From positions 1 to 15,429 of the forward strand of contig JADFIX010000006.1 in the NCBI GenBank assembly GCA_022566435.1: a stretch of DNA of 15,429 nucleotides, in the 5' to 3' direction. The stretch is from Planctomycetota bacterium (lineage in GTDB: Bacteria > Planctomycetota > Phycisphaerae > UBA1845). The position numbers and the translations under genes were made by a program. The notes below the pieces were generated by a model. It made no database searches. It was not told the DNA's origin and saw only the letters and a list, made by a program, of their open reading frames with translations. Positions 1 to 7,902 of the stretch are shown here, in pieces (the first letter of the stretch is position 1; each line of letters opens with the position of its first letter).

Positions 1-397
1 GCCCAACGATGAGACACGCGATGAAACGCGTGAAGCCGCGCGCGATCCCGAACCCTTTGAGCGTATCGCGGAACCCTTCAACGATCGAGGTATAGTTCTC
101 ACGGTACACGTACTTCTGGCCGAGCACGACGGTGCTTGGATCGACCATGTGCAAATGCGTCTCGTGCTCGCGATAGGGTTGCTGCTCCGGATCCGCAACG
201 AGACTGACGCTGCCCAGCAGAGCGTCTCGATACCAATCCGGCATGACAAGAATGTCCGACACCGTGCGGATCTCCCTGGGGGAGACCACGTGTTCGGCGA
301 GATTACAACCAGGGATCGATGTAAGCTCAATACCTGTGCGTTCTTCGAAGTCTGCAACAGCGACCGCTTCAAAATCGGTCTTCAAGTTCCTCTCCAC
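1..397 (-). CDS. Unrecognised protein, N-terminal 132 residues (runs off left edge)
   Basis: A minus-strand frame is open from a GTG at 397-395 to the left edge, with no stop. The GTG follows an AGAGGG Shine-Dalgarno-like run (plus 401-406). The visible protein starts MERNLKTDFEAVAVADF and contains the stretches VMPDWYRDALLGSVSLVADP, HETHLHMVDPSTVVLGQKY and VEGFRDTLKGFGIARGFTRF. The composition is ordinary for a soluble protein. I see no signal peptide, and the segment FIACLIVG at the edge could begin a hydrophobic stretch. I do not recognise the family. It is divergent from the nucleotide-kinase-like gene at 571, so the two may share the 173-bp region between them. The C-terminus and true length cannot be seen. 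Coding status is supported by the good frame, the RBS and the coherent composition; function is unknown. Confidence 0.6.
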   Translation of the reverse strand, partial: MERNLKTDFEAVAVADFEERTGIELTSIPGCNLAEHVVSPREIRTVSDILVMPDWYRDALLGSVSLVADPEQQPYREHETHLHMVDPSTVVLGQKYVYRENYTSIVEGFRDTLKGFGIARGFTRFIACLIVG

Positions 398-435
398 GCT
401 ACCCTCTTTTCTTCTCAACGATCAAAACTGCTCTT

Positions 436-466
436 AGTGTAACACCGCGCTCAGGGATATCGTCAA
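436..466 (-). promoter_or_regulatory. Candidate sigma70-type promoter for the left-edge gene
   Basis: On the minus strand TTGACG (plus 461-466) is followed after 19 nt by TACACT (plus 436-441). The first matches the -35 consensus at 5 of 6 bases and the second the -10 at 4 of 6. The spacing is slightly long. It lies about 40 nt upstream of the GTG start at 397. It was picked by eye, so it is tentative. Confidence 0.3.
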
Positions 467-482
467 GCGTTACAACACCGCC

Positions 483-511
483 TTGTCCTCTCAAGAACGT
501 GGTGATATGCT
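483..511 (+). promoter_or_regulatory. Candidate promoter for the thymidylate-kinase-like gene
   Basis: TTGTCC (483-488) and TATGCT (506-511) are separated by exactly 17 nt, and each matches 4 of 6 consensus bases. They lie about 60 nt upstream of the GTG at 571. An AT-rich stretch (532-548) follows. This is a weak call by eye only. Confidence 0.25.
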
Positions 512-570
512 CGCCACAGCAGAAAGACGATTAAAAATCTAAAAACAACTACGCGACAGGGAGGATCCTC

Positions 571-1284
571 GTGGACAAACCGACGCTCAAAGAACGCGCC
601 AGGAATATCGCCCACCATCTCGATCCGGACGGCATCAAGCAGCGCAAGCTTCCCCGGCCGATCATCCTTGAGTTCACCGGGCCGCCAGACACAGGCAAGA
701 CAACGGTGATCGATGCCTTCGATACTTTCTTTCGCCGTGTCGGTTTCCTCGTACAGCGACCGCAGGAGGGGGCTGAGGTGATCCGCCACATCCCGCGCGA
801 TGACCCCAAGTACAACATCGCAACCGGTATCTATCAGCTCGATCTCATACTCAAAGCAGAGCGCGACCGCGTGTTCGATCTTTTCCTCTTCGACCGCGCG
901 CTCTACGATTCATTCAGCTGGATGCAGTACTGGCTCCAAAAAGGAAAACTCAGCGAAGAGGAAGCACGCGCCTATCAGCGGTTCTTCACCGATCCACGAT
1001 GGCGCAAGAGCATCGATGTCGCGTATTACCTCATCTGCGATCCAGAGGAAGCGATCCGCCGCAACCTTCAAGGCGTACCGATCGACGAATTCGGCGGCAC
1101 GACGAACCCAGAATCCCTGAAGCTCCTGACCGACATCGTGACAGGCAGCTACGAGCACTGGAAAGCGCGGGAAGCGCCCGTCACGCTGCTCGACACCACG
1201 CATCTGAGCCAAAGGGAGGTCGCAAGCGATTTGCTTGAGAAAACGATCACGCTTCTGGAGCGCCGATTCGATGTCACGGGGTAA
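571..1284 (+). CDS. Thymidylate-kinase-like P-loop nucleotide kinase
   Basis: This 237-residue soluble protein resembles the thymidylate kinase / deoxynucleoside kinase group of P-loop NTPases, which move the gamma-phosphate of ATP to a nucleoside or nucleoside monophosphate. Visible support is a Walker A motif GPPDTGKTT (residues 37-45) after a beta strand IILEF. There is a DR motif in LFLFDRALYDSF (D108, R109), as in TMPK/dNK enzymes, and a strand plus helix YLICDPEEAIRRNLQG (153-168) resembling the LID region. The GTG start is set by the Shine-Dalgarno AGGGAGGA 6 nt upstream. About 30 residues precede the P-loop strand, longer than in housekeeping Tmk, and the TMPK signature region is not canonical. 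It may therefore be a paralogue acting on another substrate. It stands alone with its own terminator, divergent from the gene at 1-397. Confidence 0.75.
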   Translation: MDKPTLKERARNIAHHLDPDGIKQRKLPRPIILEFTGPPDTGKTTVIDAFDTFFRRVGFLVQRPQEGAEVIRHIPRDDPKYNIATGIYQLDLILKAERDRVFDLFLFDRALYDSFSWMQYWLQKGKLSEEEARAYQRFFTDPRWRKSIDVAYYLICDPEEAIRRNLQGVPIDEFGGTTNPESLKLLTDIVTGSYEHWKAREAPVTLLDTTHLSQREVASDLLEKTITLLERRFDVTG

Positions 1285-1294
1285 GGAACGACAC

Positions 1295-1330
1295 GCACAG
1301 CCAGGCCCTGCTTGGCTGTGCTTCCTTTTT
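1295..1330 (+). terminator. Rho-independent terminator of the kinase gene
   Basis: A 9-bp perfect stem, GCACAGCCA (1295-1303) with TGGCTGTGC (1313-1321), can extend inward by a G-T and a G-C pair. It is followed at once by TTCCTTTTT (1322-1330). It begins 10 nt after the kinase stop. Its T-run overlaps the last codon of the convergent DUF418 gene, so the two transcripts are closely separated. Confidence 0.85.
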
Positions 1331-2696
1331 ATGAGCGACCCTCTTGGGCTTTCCGATAACGGTCGATTTCCGTAAGCAGTGTCGAGAACGACACTTCGAC
1401 CATACCCTTGAGACGGTCTGCGCTGTTTGGATATGTCGAAAACGTGGTGGGCAGGATCGCCCTGACCATCGGCTGGCGCTTCCAGTACGTAAGCGAACGC
1501 CACAGCCATTCCATCGGCCCGAAGCGGTAGCGACGCAGCCAAAGCGGCGACCAGATCAGTTGCAGGATCCACACAGCGACCACGATGGCGAGCTGCCAGA
1601 GTCGTTCCACCTTGCCGTACAGCCCCAAGCCGTGACCGTAGAAAATCGTTGTGCAGATCAACGTTTGCGTGATGTAGTTGGTCAGTGCCATTTGCCCGAC
1701 AGTTGCGAGCCTTCGCGTCACGCCGCTCAACAAGTCGAGCTTGACGATCAGCATGATCAGGGCGGCCCACGCCAGACAAAAAAAGAGGCTGCCCCAGTAG
1801 TTGAACTGTGCACCGAGAAAGAAGACCCGCTCGAACGCCCATTCCAGGGTCGTGTTTCGCTGCACGCCGTAGAGGATCAGCGCCAGTCCGCCGATGAAGC
1901 CCACCACGACCGTCGTCATATACGCCCGCACGGATTGCGCCGCGCTGAAAAAACCGAGCTTGAAGAGACCCATACCCACAAGCATCAGCCCCCCGGCGCG
2001 CCACAGCGTGAGCATCAAGAAGAAAAACGTTTCAAAAAAGAGGGCGTTGGGTGCACGGTCGCGGAACTGCCCGAGCCATCCACCGCGATAGGTGGCAACT
2101 TCTTTCGCGACCGTCTCTTCCGTCGGCTGCCAGACGGTCTGCAGTTCCACTATCGCCTCATCGGGCCATTGCGGTAAGGAGAAATGGAACAACAGCGAAA
2201 TACAAGTGGCCACCCCGACGACAGCCAAGCCCAGAATAATAAGCGTGACCGGTTTTCGCCGACGAAACAGGAAAACGAGGAAGCCGCACATGGCGTACGA
2301 AAACAGCACGTCACCGTACCAGAGCAGATAGGCGTGCATGGCGCCGATGACCAGCAGCCATCCCATCCGGCGGTAATGCACACCTGCCGATCGCCCGGTG
2401 GCCGCCTCGCGCCGCGAGGTCATCAACACGATGCCGGCCCCGAAAAGCATGCTGAAGATGGACAGGAATTTCATGTCCGCCAGCACGTGGCACAGCAGCC
2501 AGACCACATAGTTGGCACCGGTCAAATCGCCGTAGGCCGTGGGGTTTATATACGCAACCCCGATCATCGAGAACGACTGGATGTTCATCACCAGAATGCC
2601 CAGCACGGCGAAACCGCGTAGGACGTCCAGCGACAAGATGCGCGCCGTCTGTCTGACGGGTCCGACGGAAAGGGTAGGTAATGTAGTGTCGGGCAT
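1329..2696 (-). CDS. DUF418 (YeiB-family) multispanning membrane protein
   Basis: This 455-residue inner-membrane protein belongs to the DUF418/YeiB family, which relates to the acyltransferase-3/heparan-acetyltransferase-like membrane fold. No reaction is established for the family, so I give no substrate. The N-terminal signature RILSLDVLRGFAVLGILVMN (19-38) is diagnostic. About ten hydrophobic segments follow. The family's C-terminal signature FGPMEWLWRSLTY lies around 392-404. Normally the protein ends soon after this motif; here a polar tail of 47 residues follows (409-455). The ATG at 2696 sits about 18 residues before the signature, as usual. The gene is convergent with the kinase gene, overlapping its terminator T-run, and divergent from the M20 peptidase gene. 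No operon partner is visible. Confidence 0.9.
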   Translation of the reverse strand: MPDTTLPTLSVGPVRQTARILSLDVLRGFAVLGILVMNIQSFSMIGVAYINPTAYGDLTGANYVVWLLCHVLADMKFLSIFSMLFGAGIVLMTSRREAATGRSAGVHYRRMGWLLVIGAMHAYLLWYGDVLFSYAMCGFLVFLFRRRKPVTLIILGLAVVGVATCISLLFHFSLPQWPDEAIVELQTVWQPTEETVAKEVATYRGGWLGQFRDRAPNALFFETFFFLMLTLWRAGGLMLVGMGLFKLGFFSAAQSVRAYMTTVVVGFIGGLALILYGVQRNTTLEWAFERVFFLGAQFNYWGSLFFCLAWAALIMLIVKLDLLSGVTRRLATVGQMALTNYITQTLICTTIFYGHGLGLYGKVERLWQLAIVVAVWILQLIWSPLWLRRYRFGPMEWLWRSLTYWKRQPMVRAILPTTFSTYPNSADRLKGMVEVSFSTLLTEIDRYRKAQEGRS

Positions 2697-2924
2697 AAAC
2701 GACTTCCGGCGAACCCGATGGTAAACAACCGTGCGAGTGTAGCCGATCTTGCCCCGGTGGAAAAGGCGGCCGGGCTGTGCCGCGGGACACGTGGCGACGG
2801 ATAGGCCAACCGAAATCCTACGAAGAATTCGGACGTGTGTTGCCTTGCGGCAAGCAATTGGTAATCATGCGCCGGCTAAATCGCGTGCGACGCACTCATC
2901 CTACGGTAGCGGGAGAAAAGGACG

Positions 2925-4511
2925 ATGAAGAATTGCCCGACGACGCCAGTGCTTGATTTCCTTGACCAGGCGGCCGACCTAGCGACGGCGCGGGCGATGG
3001 GTCGCTACGCCTTGTTGGTCGGGTTACTCCTCATCGGTCCCGCCAGGGCGCAAGACCCTATCGAAACGGTGCGCGCATTTCGCATCGAGAACGAGGCACG
3101 CATCTTGCGTGAGTTCGTGGAGTTCCTCGAAATACCAAACGTCTCATCGGATGCGCCCAACATCCGCCGCAATGCCGAGTACATTCGCAAGGCGTTGGGC
3201 AAGCGTGGAATCAACGCCGAATTGCTCGAGATCGCAGATGCCTCGCCCGTCGTGTTCGCGGAAATAGAAACCCCAGGCGCGACACGCACGTTGGGCATCT
3301 ATGTCCACTACGACGGACAACCCGTGGAGACCGCCCGCTGGACGAATTCGCCTTGGAAGCCGGCGCTGTATACCGCGGCGATCGAAAACGGCGGCGTGCG
3401 ACGTCCCATGCCGAAACCGGGCGAACCTACCGACCCCGAATGGCGACTCTACGCCAGGGCATCGGGTGACGACAAGGCCCCCATCATCGCCGCGCTAACG
3501 GCACTGGATGCGCTGCGAGGAGCCGACATCGCGCTGACCGCCAATATCAAGTTTTTCTTCGAAGGCGAAGAAGAGATCGGCTCGCCGCACCTGGCGGAGT
3601 TTCTCAAGAAGTACCGCGACAGAATTGACGTCGACGCGTGGATCATCATGGACGGTCCCAGCCATCAGAGCCGCCGACCTCAGCTGGTGTTCGGCGTTCG
3701 AGGCATTACCGGATTCGACATCACGGTCTACGGTGCCACCCGCTACCTGCACAGCGGGCATTACGGGAACTGGGCGCCGAATCCTGCCATGATGATGGCA
3801 CAACTTCTTGCGAGCATGAAAAACGACGCCGGTCGCGTGTTGATTGACGGTTTCTATGAAACGGTTGAACCACTCACGCCCGAAGGTAAGCGCGCACTCG
3901 CGTCGGTCCCCAAAATCGGCGAGGCCATGCGGCACGAACTGGGACTTCGCGAGACGGAGGCGAATAGCGCACCGTACGTGCAAAGGTTGCTGTTGCCGTC
4001 GCTGAACGTTCGCGGCCTGGTCAGCGGCACGGTCGGCGAGACCGCACGCAATGTCATACCCAACACGGCCACGGCTTCGATCGATATTCGCCTGGTTAGT
4101 GGCAACGACCCGGACGCCATGCTCGATCTTGTCGAGTCGCACATCCGTCGCCAGGGTTACAAGATCGTCCGGGAAGAGCCGGACCTGGAAACGCGCCGCG
4201 CCTACGCGAAAATCGCCAAGGTCACCCGACATCGTGGATACAAGGCCGCACGAACGTCGATGTCCATACCGATCGTGAAAGAGATCGTTCGCGCGGCGAG
4301 CCGTGCGGCCGGCGAACCGATCATTCAGCTCCCTACGCTCGGCGGTTCGCTCCCGCTCTATTTGTTCACGGATGACTTACAAAAGCCTACGGTGATCGCC
4401 CCCATCGCCAACCACGACAACAACCAGCACGCACCGGACGAAAACATCCGCCTGGGCAATCTCTGGTACGGCATCGACCTCATCGCAGCGATCTTCACGA
4501 TGCCGCGGTAG
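2925..4511 (+). CDS. Secreted M20-family zinc metallopeptidase (dipeptidase-like)
   Basis: This 528-residue M20 hydrolase resembles carnosinase/CNDP-type dipeptidases. The two-zinc ligands and catalytic residues are all recognisable: H128 and catalytic D130 in VHYDGQP, bridging D182 in SGDDK, catalytic E216 and metal E217 in FEGEEEIGS, D243 in MDGPS, and H502 in NQHAPDENI. The lid/dimerisation domain carries the family motif YLHSGHYGNWAPNP (275-287). A signal peptide GRYALLVGLLLIGPARAQ begins at internal Met25 (2997), not at the first Met. The upstream ATG at 2925 has the only good Shine-Dalgarno (AAAAGGA, 4-5 nt away), so I keep it; a 24-residue N-extension before the hydrophobic core is unusual. 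The exported enzyme probably trims short peptides outside the cytoplasm. Its substrate cannot be read from sequence. Confidence 0.9.
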   Translation: MKNCPTTPVLDFLDQAADLATARAMGRYALLVGLLLIGPARAQDPIETVRAFRIENEARILREFVEFLEIPNVSSDAPNIRRNAEYIRKALGKRGINAELLEIADASPVVFAEIETPGATRTLGIYVHYDGQPVETARWTNSPWKPALYTAAIENGGVRRPMPKPGEPTDPEWRLYARASGDDKAPIIAALTALDALRGADIALTANIKFFFEGEEEIGSPHLAEFLKKYRDRIDVDAWIIMDGPSHQSRRPQLVFGVRGITGFDITVYGATRYLHSGHYGNWAPNPAMMMAQLLASMKNDAGRVLIDGFYETVEPLTPEGKRALASVPKIGEAMRHELGLRETEANSAPYVQRLLLPSLNVRGLVSGTVGETARNVIPNTATASIDIRLVSGNDPDAMLDLVESHIRRQGYKIVREEPDLETRRAYAKIAKVTRHRGYKAARTSMSIPIVKEIVRAASRAAGEPIIQLPTLGGSLPLYLFTDDLQKPTVIAPIANHDNNQHAPDENIRLGNLWYGIDLIAAIFTMPR

Positions 4512-4517
4512 GGGAAA

Positions 4518-4543
4518 CAAAGGGGACATTCTACTTTTTCTTC
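4518..4543. repeat. Candidate dispersed GGGGACATTCTAC motif at the RAYT 3' end
   Basis: The string AAAGGGGACATTCTACTTTT overlaps the stop codon and poly-lysine tail of the adjacent transposase gene. From memory, near-identical strings occur widely next to RAYT-type transposase genes in unrelated bacteria. In this window I see one copy only, so the repeat status is inferred. Confidence 0.3.
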
Positions 4544-5259
4544 TCCAATCGCGGGCGTCCTTTCGGGCGGAGGGAGGATTCGAGGCCCAGTCGCCCCGCG
4601 GTCCGCTTCTGCCAGGTGGGGTTTCCCCACGGAGTGCCGCGATTGACGCTGGTCCGGATGGCCAGCATTTCCGCTTCGATCATCGGACGGTTGACGGTCT
4701 GTTGCCAATTGCGACCTCGCTCGACGGGCCCGTCGCTTAAGAACTCCGGCGCGTGTTTCCGGCCGCGTTTCCCCTGCCACCGAAGGCTCGACCACGCCCA
4801 ATCCTCCGCCCGCACAACGAGCCTCGCCCGCAGCGGATTTCGCTCCACATAACGTAACACGGTAAGCATGTGGGCATCCTGTTGAATGGGAAACGCCTTA
4901 AAACGCCCCTGCCACACATGCCCGCTCGAATGGTAGTGCGCATGATACCGTCGCACGTGTGACGTCATCAGCCATTGCATCCATCGGCTCAGATCGCCGT
5001 CGTAACGCGGCCAAAGCACCAAATGGAAGTGGTTCGGCATGAGGCAGTAGCCCGGGACGCGCATCGGTAGACGCCGACACGCGGCCGCGATGAGGGCGAT
5101 GAATGCCTCGTAGTCTCTTTCCTTGTGAAACACCTCCGCCCGGGCGTTGCCCCGGTTGATGACGTGGTAACAAATCCCTCCCACAGAGGCTCGCGCGGGT
5201 CTTGGCAATTCAGCGGATTCGATCGCCACTCTTGTTTCCATCGATGCCCGGCTCGCCAT
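4531..5259 (-). CDS. REP-associated tyrosine transposase (RAYT, Y1/IS200-like HUH)
   Basis: This 242-residue HUH-superfamily single-strand DNA transposase belongs to the RAYT group, usually domesticated single-copy enzymes tied to extragenic palindromes. Visible hallmarks are GGICYHVINRGNARAEVF (27-44), the metal-binding HUH pair H77-F-H79 in MPNHFHLVLW, HVWQGRFKAFPI (114-125), and the catalytic tyrosine Y137 in LRYVERNPLRARLV. The basic tail ends KGRPRLEKKK. All key residues are present and the frame is intact, so activity is possible. The start may be the ATG at 5259 or at 5241 (Met7); neither has a strong Shine-Dalgarno. It sits 42 bp downstream of the sulfatase-like gene on the same strand and converges on the M20 gene. 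No transposon ends or target duplications are visible, consistent with RAYTs not being ordinary IS elements. Confidence 0.9.
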   Translation of the reverse strand: MASRASMETRVAIESAELPRPARASVGGICYHVINRGNARAEVFHKERDYEAFIALIAAACRRLPMRVPGYCLMPNHFHLVLWPRYDGDLSRWMQWLMTSHVRRYHAHYHSSGHVWQGRFKAFPIQQDAHMLTVLRYVERNPLRARLVVRAEDWAWSSLRWQGKRGRKHAPEFLSDGPVERGRNWQQTVNRPMIEAEMLAIRTSVNRGTPWGNPTWQKRTAGRLGLESSLRPKGRPRLEKKK

Positions 5260-5301
5260 GGGCGTGATCGCTGGGTGGCCAATGCTGTAAGAGCGGGATG
5301 G

Positions 5302-7341
5302 CTAGTCTCCCAAGTAGCCGAGGCCTCGCAGGGCCTCGATAAAATCGGGGTCGGCGTCTTCGATGGTGTCCGAATCGGACGGCGAAAATGCGGTCACGTT
5401 GTCCATCCATTCGCGGATGTAGGCCGTGAGACGATCGACTTGGGCGGGGTAGTCGGCGTACACGTTTCGCGTCTCGTGCGGGTCCGTGGTCAGATCGAAG
5501 AGTTCGACCATTCCATCCCCCGAGACCATGTACTTGAACCGACCGTCCTGGGCCGTGACTTGCGGTGTGATCAGGTGAGAATTCACCGGTTCGGTGGTCT
5601 TCTTGATTTTATCGGGAAAGCTCCTGCATTCGGAAATGACGATACGCTCCTCGCCGCCCCGTTCCGCGACGGCGAAAAGATCGCGCGAAACGTAGGGCGA
5701 AGGTCGATCGAACGTGCTGCCGGCGAATTGGAGGACCGTCGAAAAGAGATCGGACGGTTGAACGGGCGTTTCGATTCGCAGCCCGTCGATGCGTCCTGGA
5801 TCACGGATCATCAAAGTCACGTGCGTCAGGTCGTTATAGGCCAGGAATCGGTGCGACCAAAGTCCGTGGGTGTCGAGGTGCTCGCCGTGATCCGACACGA
5901 TGATCACCAGCGTATTTTCCAACATCCCGCGCTGCTGGAACATGCCGATGAGTTCGCGAACTCGCTCGTCCGCATAGCGAATGGCGGACTCGTACTGCCG
6001 CTTGAGTACTTCGCGGTCGAACCGGTTCAAAAAACTCCCACCTTCGAGGTTGAAGCGTTTGTCCATCGCGCCGACAATCGGACCGAACGCATTGAGTCGC
6101 AATTGATAAGATCGCTTGACCTGCTTGTCGGTCATAAACGTCCGCTGATAGGATTGCGGTACCGCATAGGGGAGATGGGCCTCCATGTAGTTGACGAATA
6201 AGAAGAGCGGAGCGTTGCCCTTGGCGTGGGTGTCCAACCATTGAGAAACCAAATAATTGGTCATGGCGCCGCCGAAATCACGATCAAGCCAGGGGACCGG
6301 CGGCGTGATCCCCCAAGACTCCATCGTGAATTCGAGCGAGAAGCGGTTCAGATGCCGTAAATAATAAACCACGCGAGCCGTCTCAAAGCCGGTGGACAGT
6401 CGTGAATTCGATGATATCCATGGGTTGCCGGAGAACGACGCCGTCACGTAGCCGTCTCCGGACAGCACATCGGCAACGGTCTTGAACTTCTCGTCCAATC
6501 GTGTCCGGTCGCGTCCGAGACCGTGCCCGCGCACACTCAACCCCGTGAACATCGAGGCATGGGACGGCACCGTCCAAATCCCGTTGCCGATGGCGTTGTT
6601 GAACACGATGGACCGCTCCGCCCATGTATTGAGGAACGGTGTCGTCAATTTGTCGTAACCGTGGCAGCTCATACGATCCGCACGCACGGTGTCCATCACG
6701 ATCCACAGGATGTGCGGGCGATCACGGTGCGGCGCCGTGACGTTCGTGGTGGGCACGCGGTATCCGCCCGGATTGAAGAAAGGAGAGTTTACGAAAGCCA
6801 CGCCCGACCCCGCAGACAGCAAGATGGCAAGAAGCGTACACCCCCGCAGCGCGCGAAACAGACGCCGTTCATCGCAACGTCGAACGAGTGCCCGGAGGGG
6901 GAATGCCAGAAGAAGACCGAGCAACGCGAAAGCGCCGCTGATCGCGAGGATGACCGATTGACCGAGTTTGGTGGCCAGATTCAGGTCGGCCGGCACGACC
7001 ACTACCGCGATAAGTACGACAAACACCGCGAACAATGCGGGAATCGGCGTCGAGCGAATGCGCGCTCTTCGAATCTTGAAGATGGCCAGCGCTGCGACGA
7101 TCAACAACGGTGTCCACAACAGCATGTGCGTGACGGCGGCCTTACCGCACGCGGCGGCGATCAAGCGAAGGGGCCAGCGACCGTTGTCGAAGTGTTTGGC
7201 TGAACTGAATGCGGCCGCCAAGCTCTCGCCTAGGGCAAGACACGTGCTGCCGACCACCGCAAGTTGCAATGCCACGATCAAGTAACGCGACAAGGGCGTG
7301 GATGGGTTTGATTCTTCTGATTGGCAATCGGTTCCGCTCAT
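5302..7341 (-). CDS. Membrane-anchored sulfatase-fold hydrolase/transferase with Thr at the nucleophile position
   Basis: This 679-residue protein has about five transmembrane segments in residues 18-185. An alkaline-phosphatase-superfamily sulfatase domain spans about 209-600 and probably faces outside. The domain opens with HILWIVMDTVRADRMSCHGYD (metal Asp D217), continues with IGNGIWTVPSHASMFTG (251-267) and NYMEAHLPY (H389), and contains the metal motif VSDHGEHLDTHGLWSH (D484, H485). True sulfatases need C/S-x-P-x-R, whose Cys or Ser becomes formylglycine. Here the site reads T257-V-P-S-H261, so both ends of the motif differ and formylglycine activation is not expected. Polytopic anchor plus Thr nucleophile recalls LtaS and phosphoethanolamine transferases, which move phospho-alcohol groups. 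The substrate is unknown. The C-terminus ALRGLGYLGD is a tail I recall in related proteins. The RAYT gene follows by 42 bp. Confidence 0.8.
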   Translation of the reverse strand: MSGTDCQSEESNPSTPLSRYLIVALQLAVVGSTCLALGESLAAAFSSAKHFDNGRWPLRLIAAACGKAAVTHMLLWTPLLIVAALAIFKIRRARIRSTPIPALFAVFVVLIAVVVVPADLNLATKLGQSVILAISGAFALLGLLLAFPLRALVRRCDERRLFRALRGCTLLAILLSAGSGVAFVNSPFFNPGGYRVPTTNVTAPHRDRPHILWIVMDTVRADRMSCHGYDKLTTPFLNTWAERSIVFNNAIGNGIWTVPSHASMFTGLSVRGHGLGRDRTRLDEKFKTVADVLSGDGYVTASFSGNPWISSNSRLSTGFETARVVYYLRHLNRFSLEFTMESWGITPPVPWLDRDFGGAMTNYLVSQWLDTHAKGNAPLFLFVNYMEAHLPYAVPQSYQRTFMTDKQVKRSYQLRLNAFGPIVGAMDKRFNLEGGSFLNRFDREVLKRQYESAIRYADERVRELIGMFQQRGMLENTLVIIVSDHGEHLDTHGLWSHRFLAYNDLTHVTLMIRDPGRIDGLRIETPVQPSDLFSTVLQFAGSTFDRPSPYVSRDLFAVAERGGEERIVISECRSFPDKIKKTTEPVNSHLITPQVTAQDGRFKYMVSGDGMVELFDLTTDPHETRNVYADYPAQVDRLTAYIREWMDNVTAFSPSDSDTIEDADPDFIEALRGLGYLGD

Positions 7342-7638
7342 GGACGCACCTGTGTCTCGGGTGCTCGGCCGGGCGACCGCTCCATGTCGGTGCCACGCGC
7401 GTGCGAGGGATCGTCACTTACGTGCGATGGCAGCGGATCCTGTACGGCCTAGATCGGCTCTTCGTGTTCGCTCCGACAGTGTTTCCGAGTTGCGTGACTC
7501 TAGGGTGATTCGACCTTTCAGGCCAGGGCGGGTTGGTTTTTGAAATACGCCGGGGGGTTCGCCGCGGCCGGCGGGTAGGATCGAACCCGGTGCTTTTGCC
7601 GGGGCAAGGCCCGGATCGTACCCGTAAGGGCACGAAAG
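7342..7638. other. Intergenic region with four small GC-rich hairpins
   Basis: I see no credible gene here. The distal part (7560-7633) is packed with short inverted repeats: 7560-7564/7569-7573, 7572-7576/7585-7589, 7599-7603/7610-7614 and 7618-7623/7628-7633. The last closes fully only as minus-strand RNA, where it gains a G-U pair, which hints at the 3' untranslated region of the small gene that ends at 7639. None is followed by a clear T-run. The 5' part (7342-7555) shows nothing I can interpret beyond the upstream region of the sulfatase-like gene. Confidence 0.4.
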
Positions 7639-7902
7639 CTAGCACTGTGGTCCGTCCGTTTTCTGATCGTTGTCCATCTGTGACTCGCGGTAACGGTCTT
7701 CCGCATCGAAGATCATGTACTTGTAATGAAGGCGAAGATCGTCAGTCGCCGCACGCGCTGCCTGGCCCGATTTCTGGATGCCATCGAATCGTTGTCGTGT
7801 TTCCCGCACGAGTTCGTGGAGTTGCTCTCGTGATTCCGGCGGAAGTTCCTCAATTATTCTGTTGATCTCTTGGATCCGGTCTTCGAAAGATTCATTGGTC
7901 AT
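7639..7902 (-). CDS. Small acidic helical protein, 87 residues, function unknown
   Basis: The frame is open further upstream, but the start is best placed at the ATG at 7902, which follows GGGGGA at a suitable distance. The protein is highly charged and predicted mostly helical: FEDRIQEINRIIEELPPESR (6-25), then REQLHELVRETRQRFDGIQK (25-44), then DDLRLHYKYMIFDAEDRYRE (54-73). It has a single Cys at the last residue and no signal peptide or membrane segment. The amphipathic heptad-like pattern suggests a coiled coil or a small protein-binding role. The LRLHYKYMIFDAE stretch resembles small proteins I have seen in planctomycete genomes, but I cannot name a family. It is divergent from the SMUG1 gene, with about 245 bp between starts. 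Coding is supported by the RBS and composition; function is not assigned. Confidence 0.6.
   Translation of the reverse strand: MTNESFEDRIQEINRIIEELPPESREQLHELVRETRQRFDGIQKSGQAARAATDDLRLHYKYMIFDAEDRYRESQMDNDQKTDGPQC

Noticed and set aside
910..2004. Long minus-strand open frame (364 codons) overlapping the kinase and DUF418 genes
   Set aside because: It is out of frame with DUF418, antisense to the kinase, has biased Arg/Ala composition and no family features.
5125..6201. Long plus-strand open frame (358 codons) opposite the sulfatase-like gene
   Set aside because: It has no recognisable motifs and no good RBS, and the minus strand clearly encodes conserved sulfatase-fold and RAYT motifs.
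7572..7620. tRNA-like signal on the minus strand (GGGTTCGATCC), considered as a tRNA including tRNA-Sec
   Set aside because: The T-stem does not pair around a 7-base TTCGATC loop, no matching 5' acceptor strand is found upstream, and no anticodon arm can be drawn.
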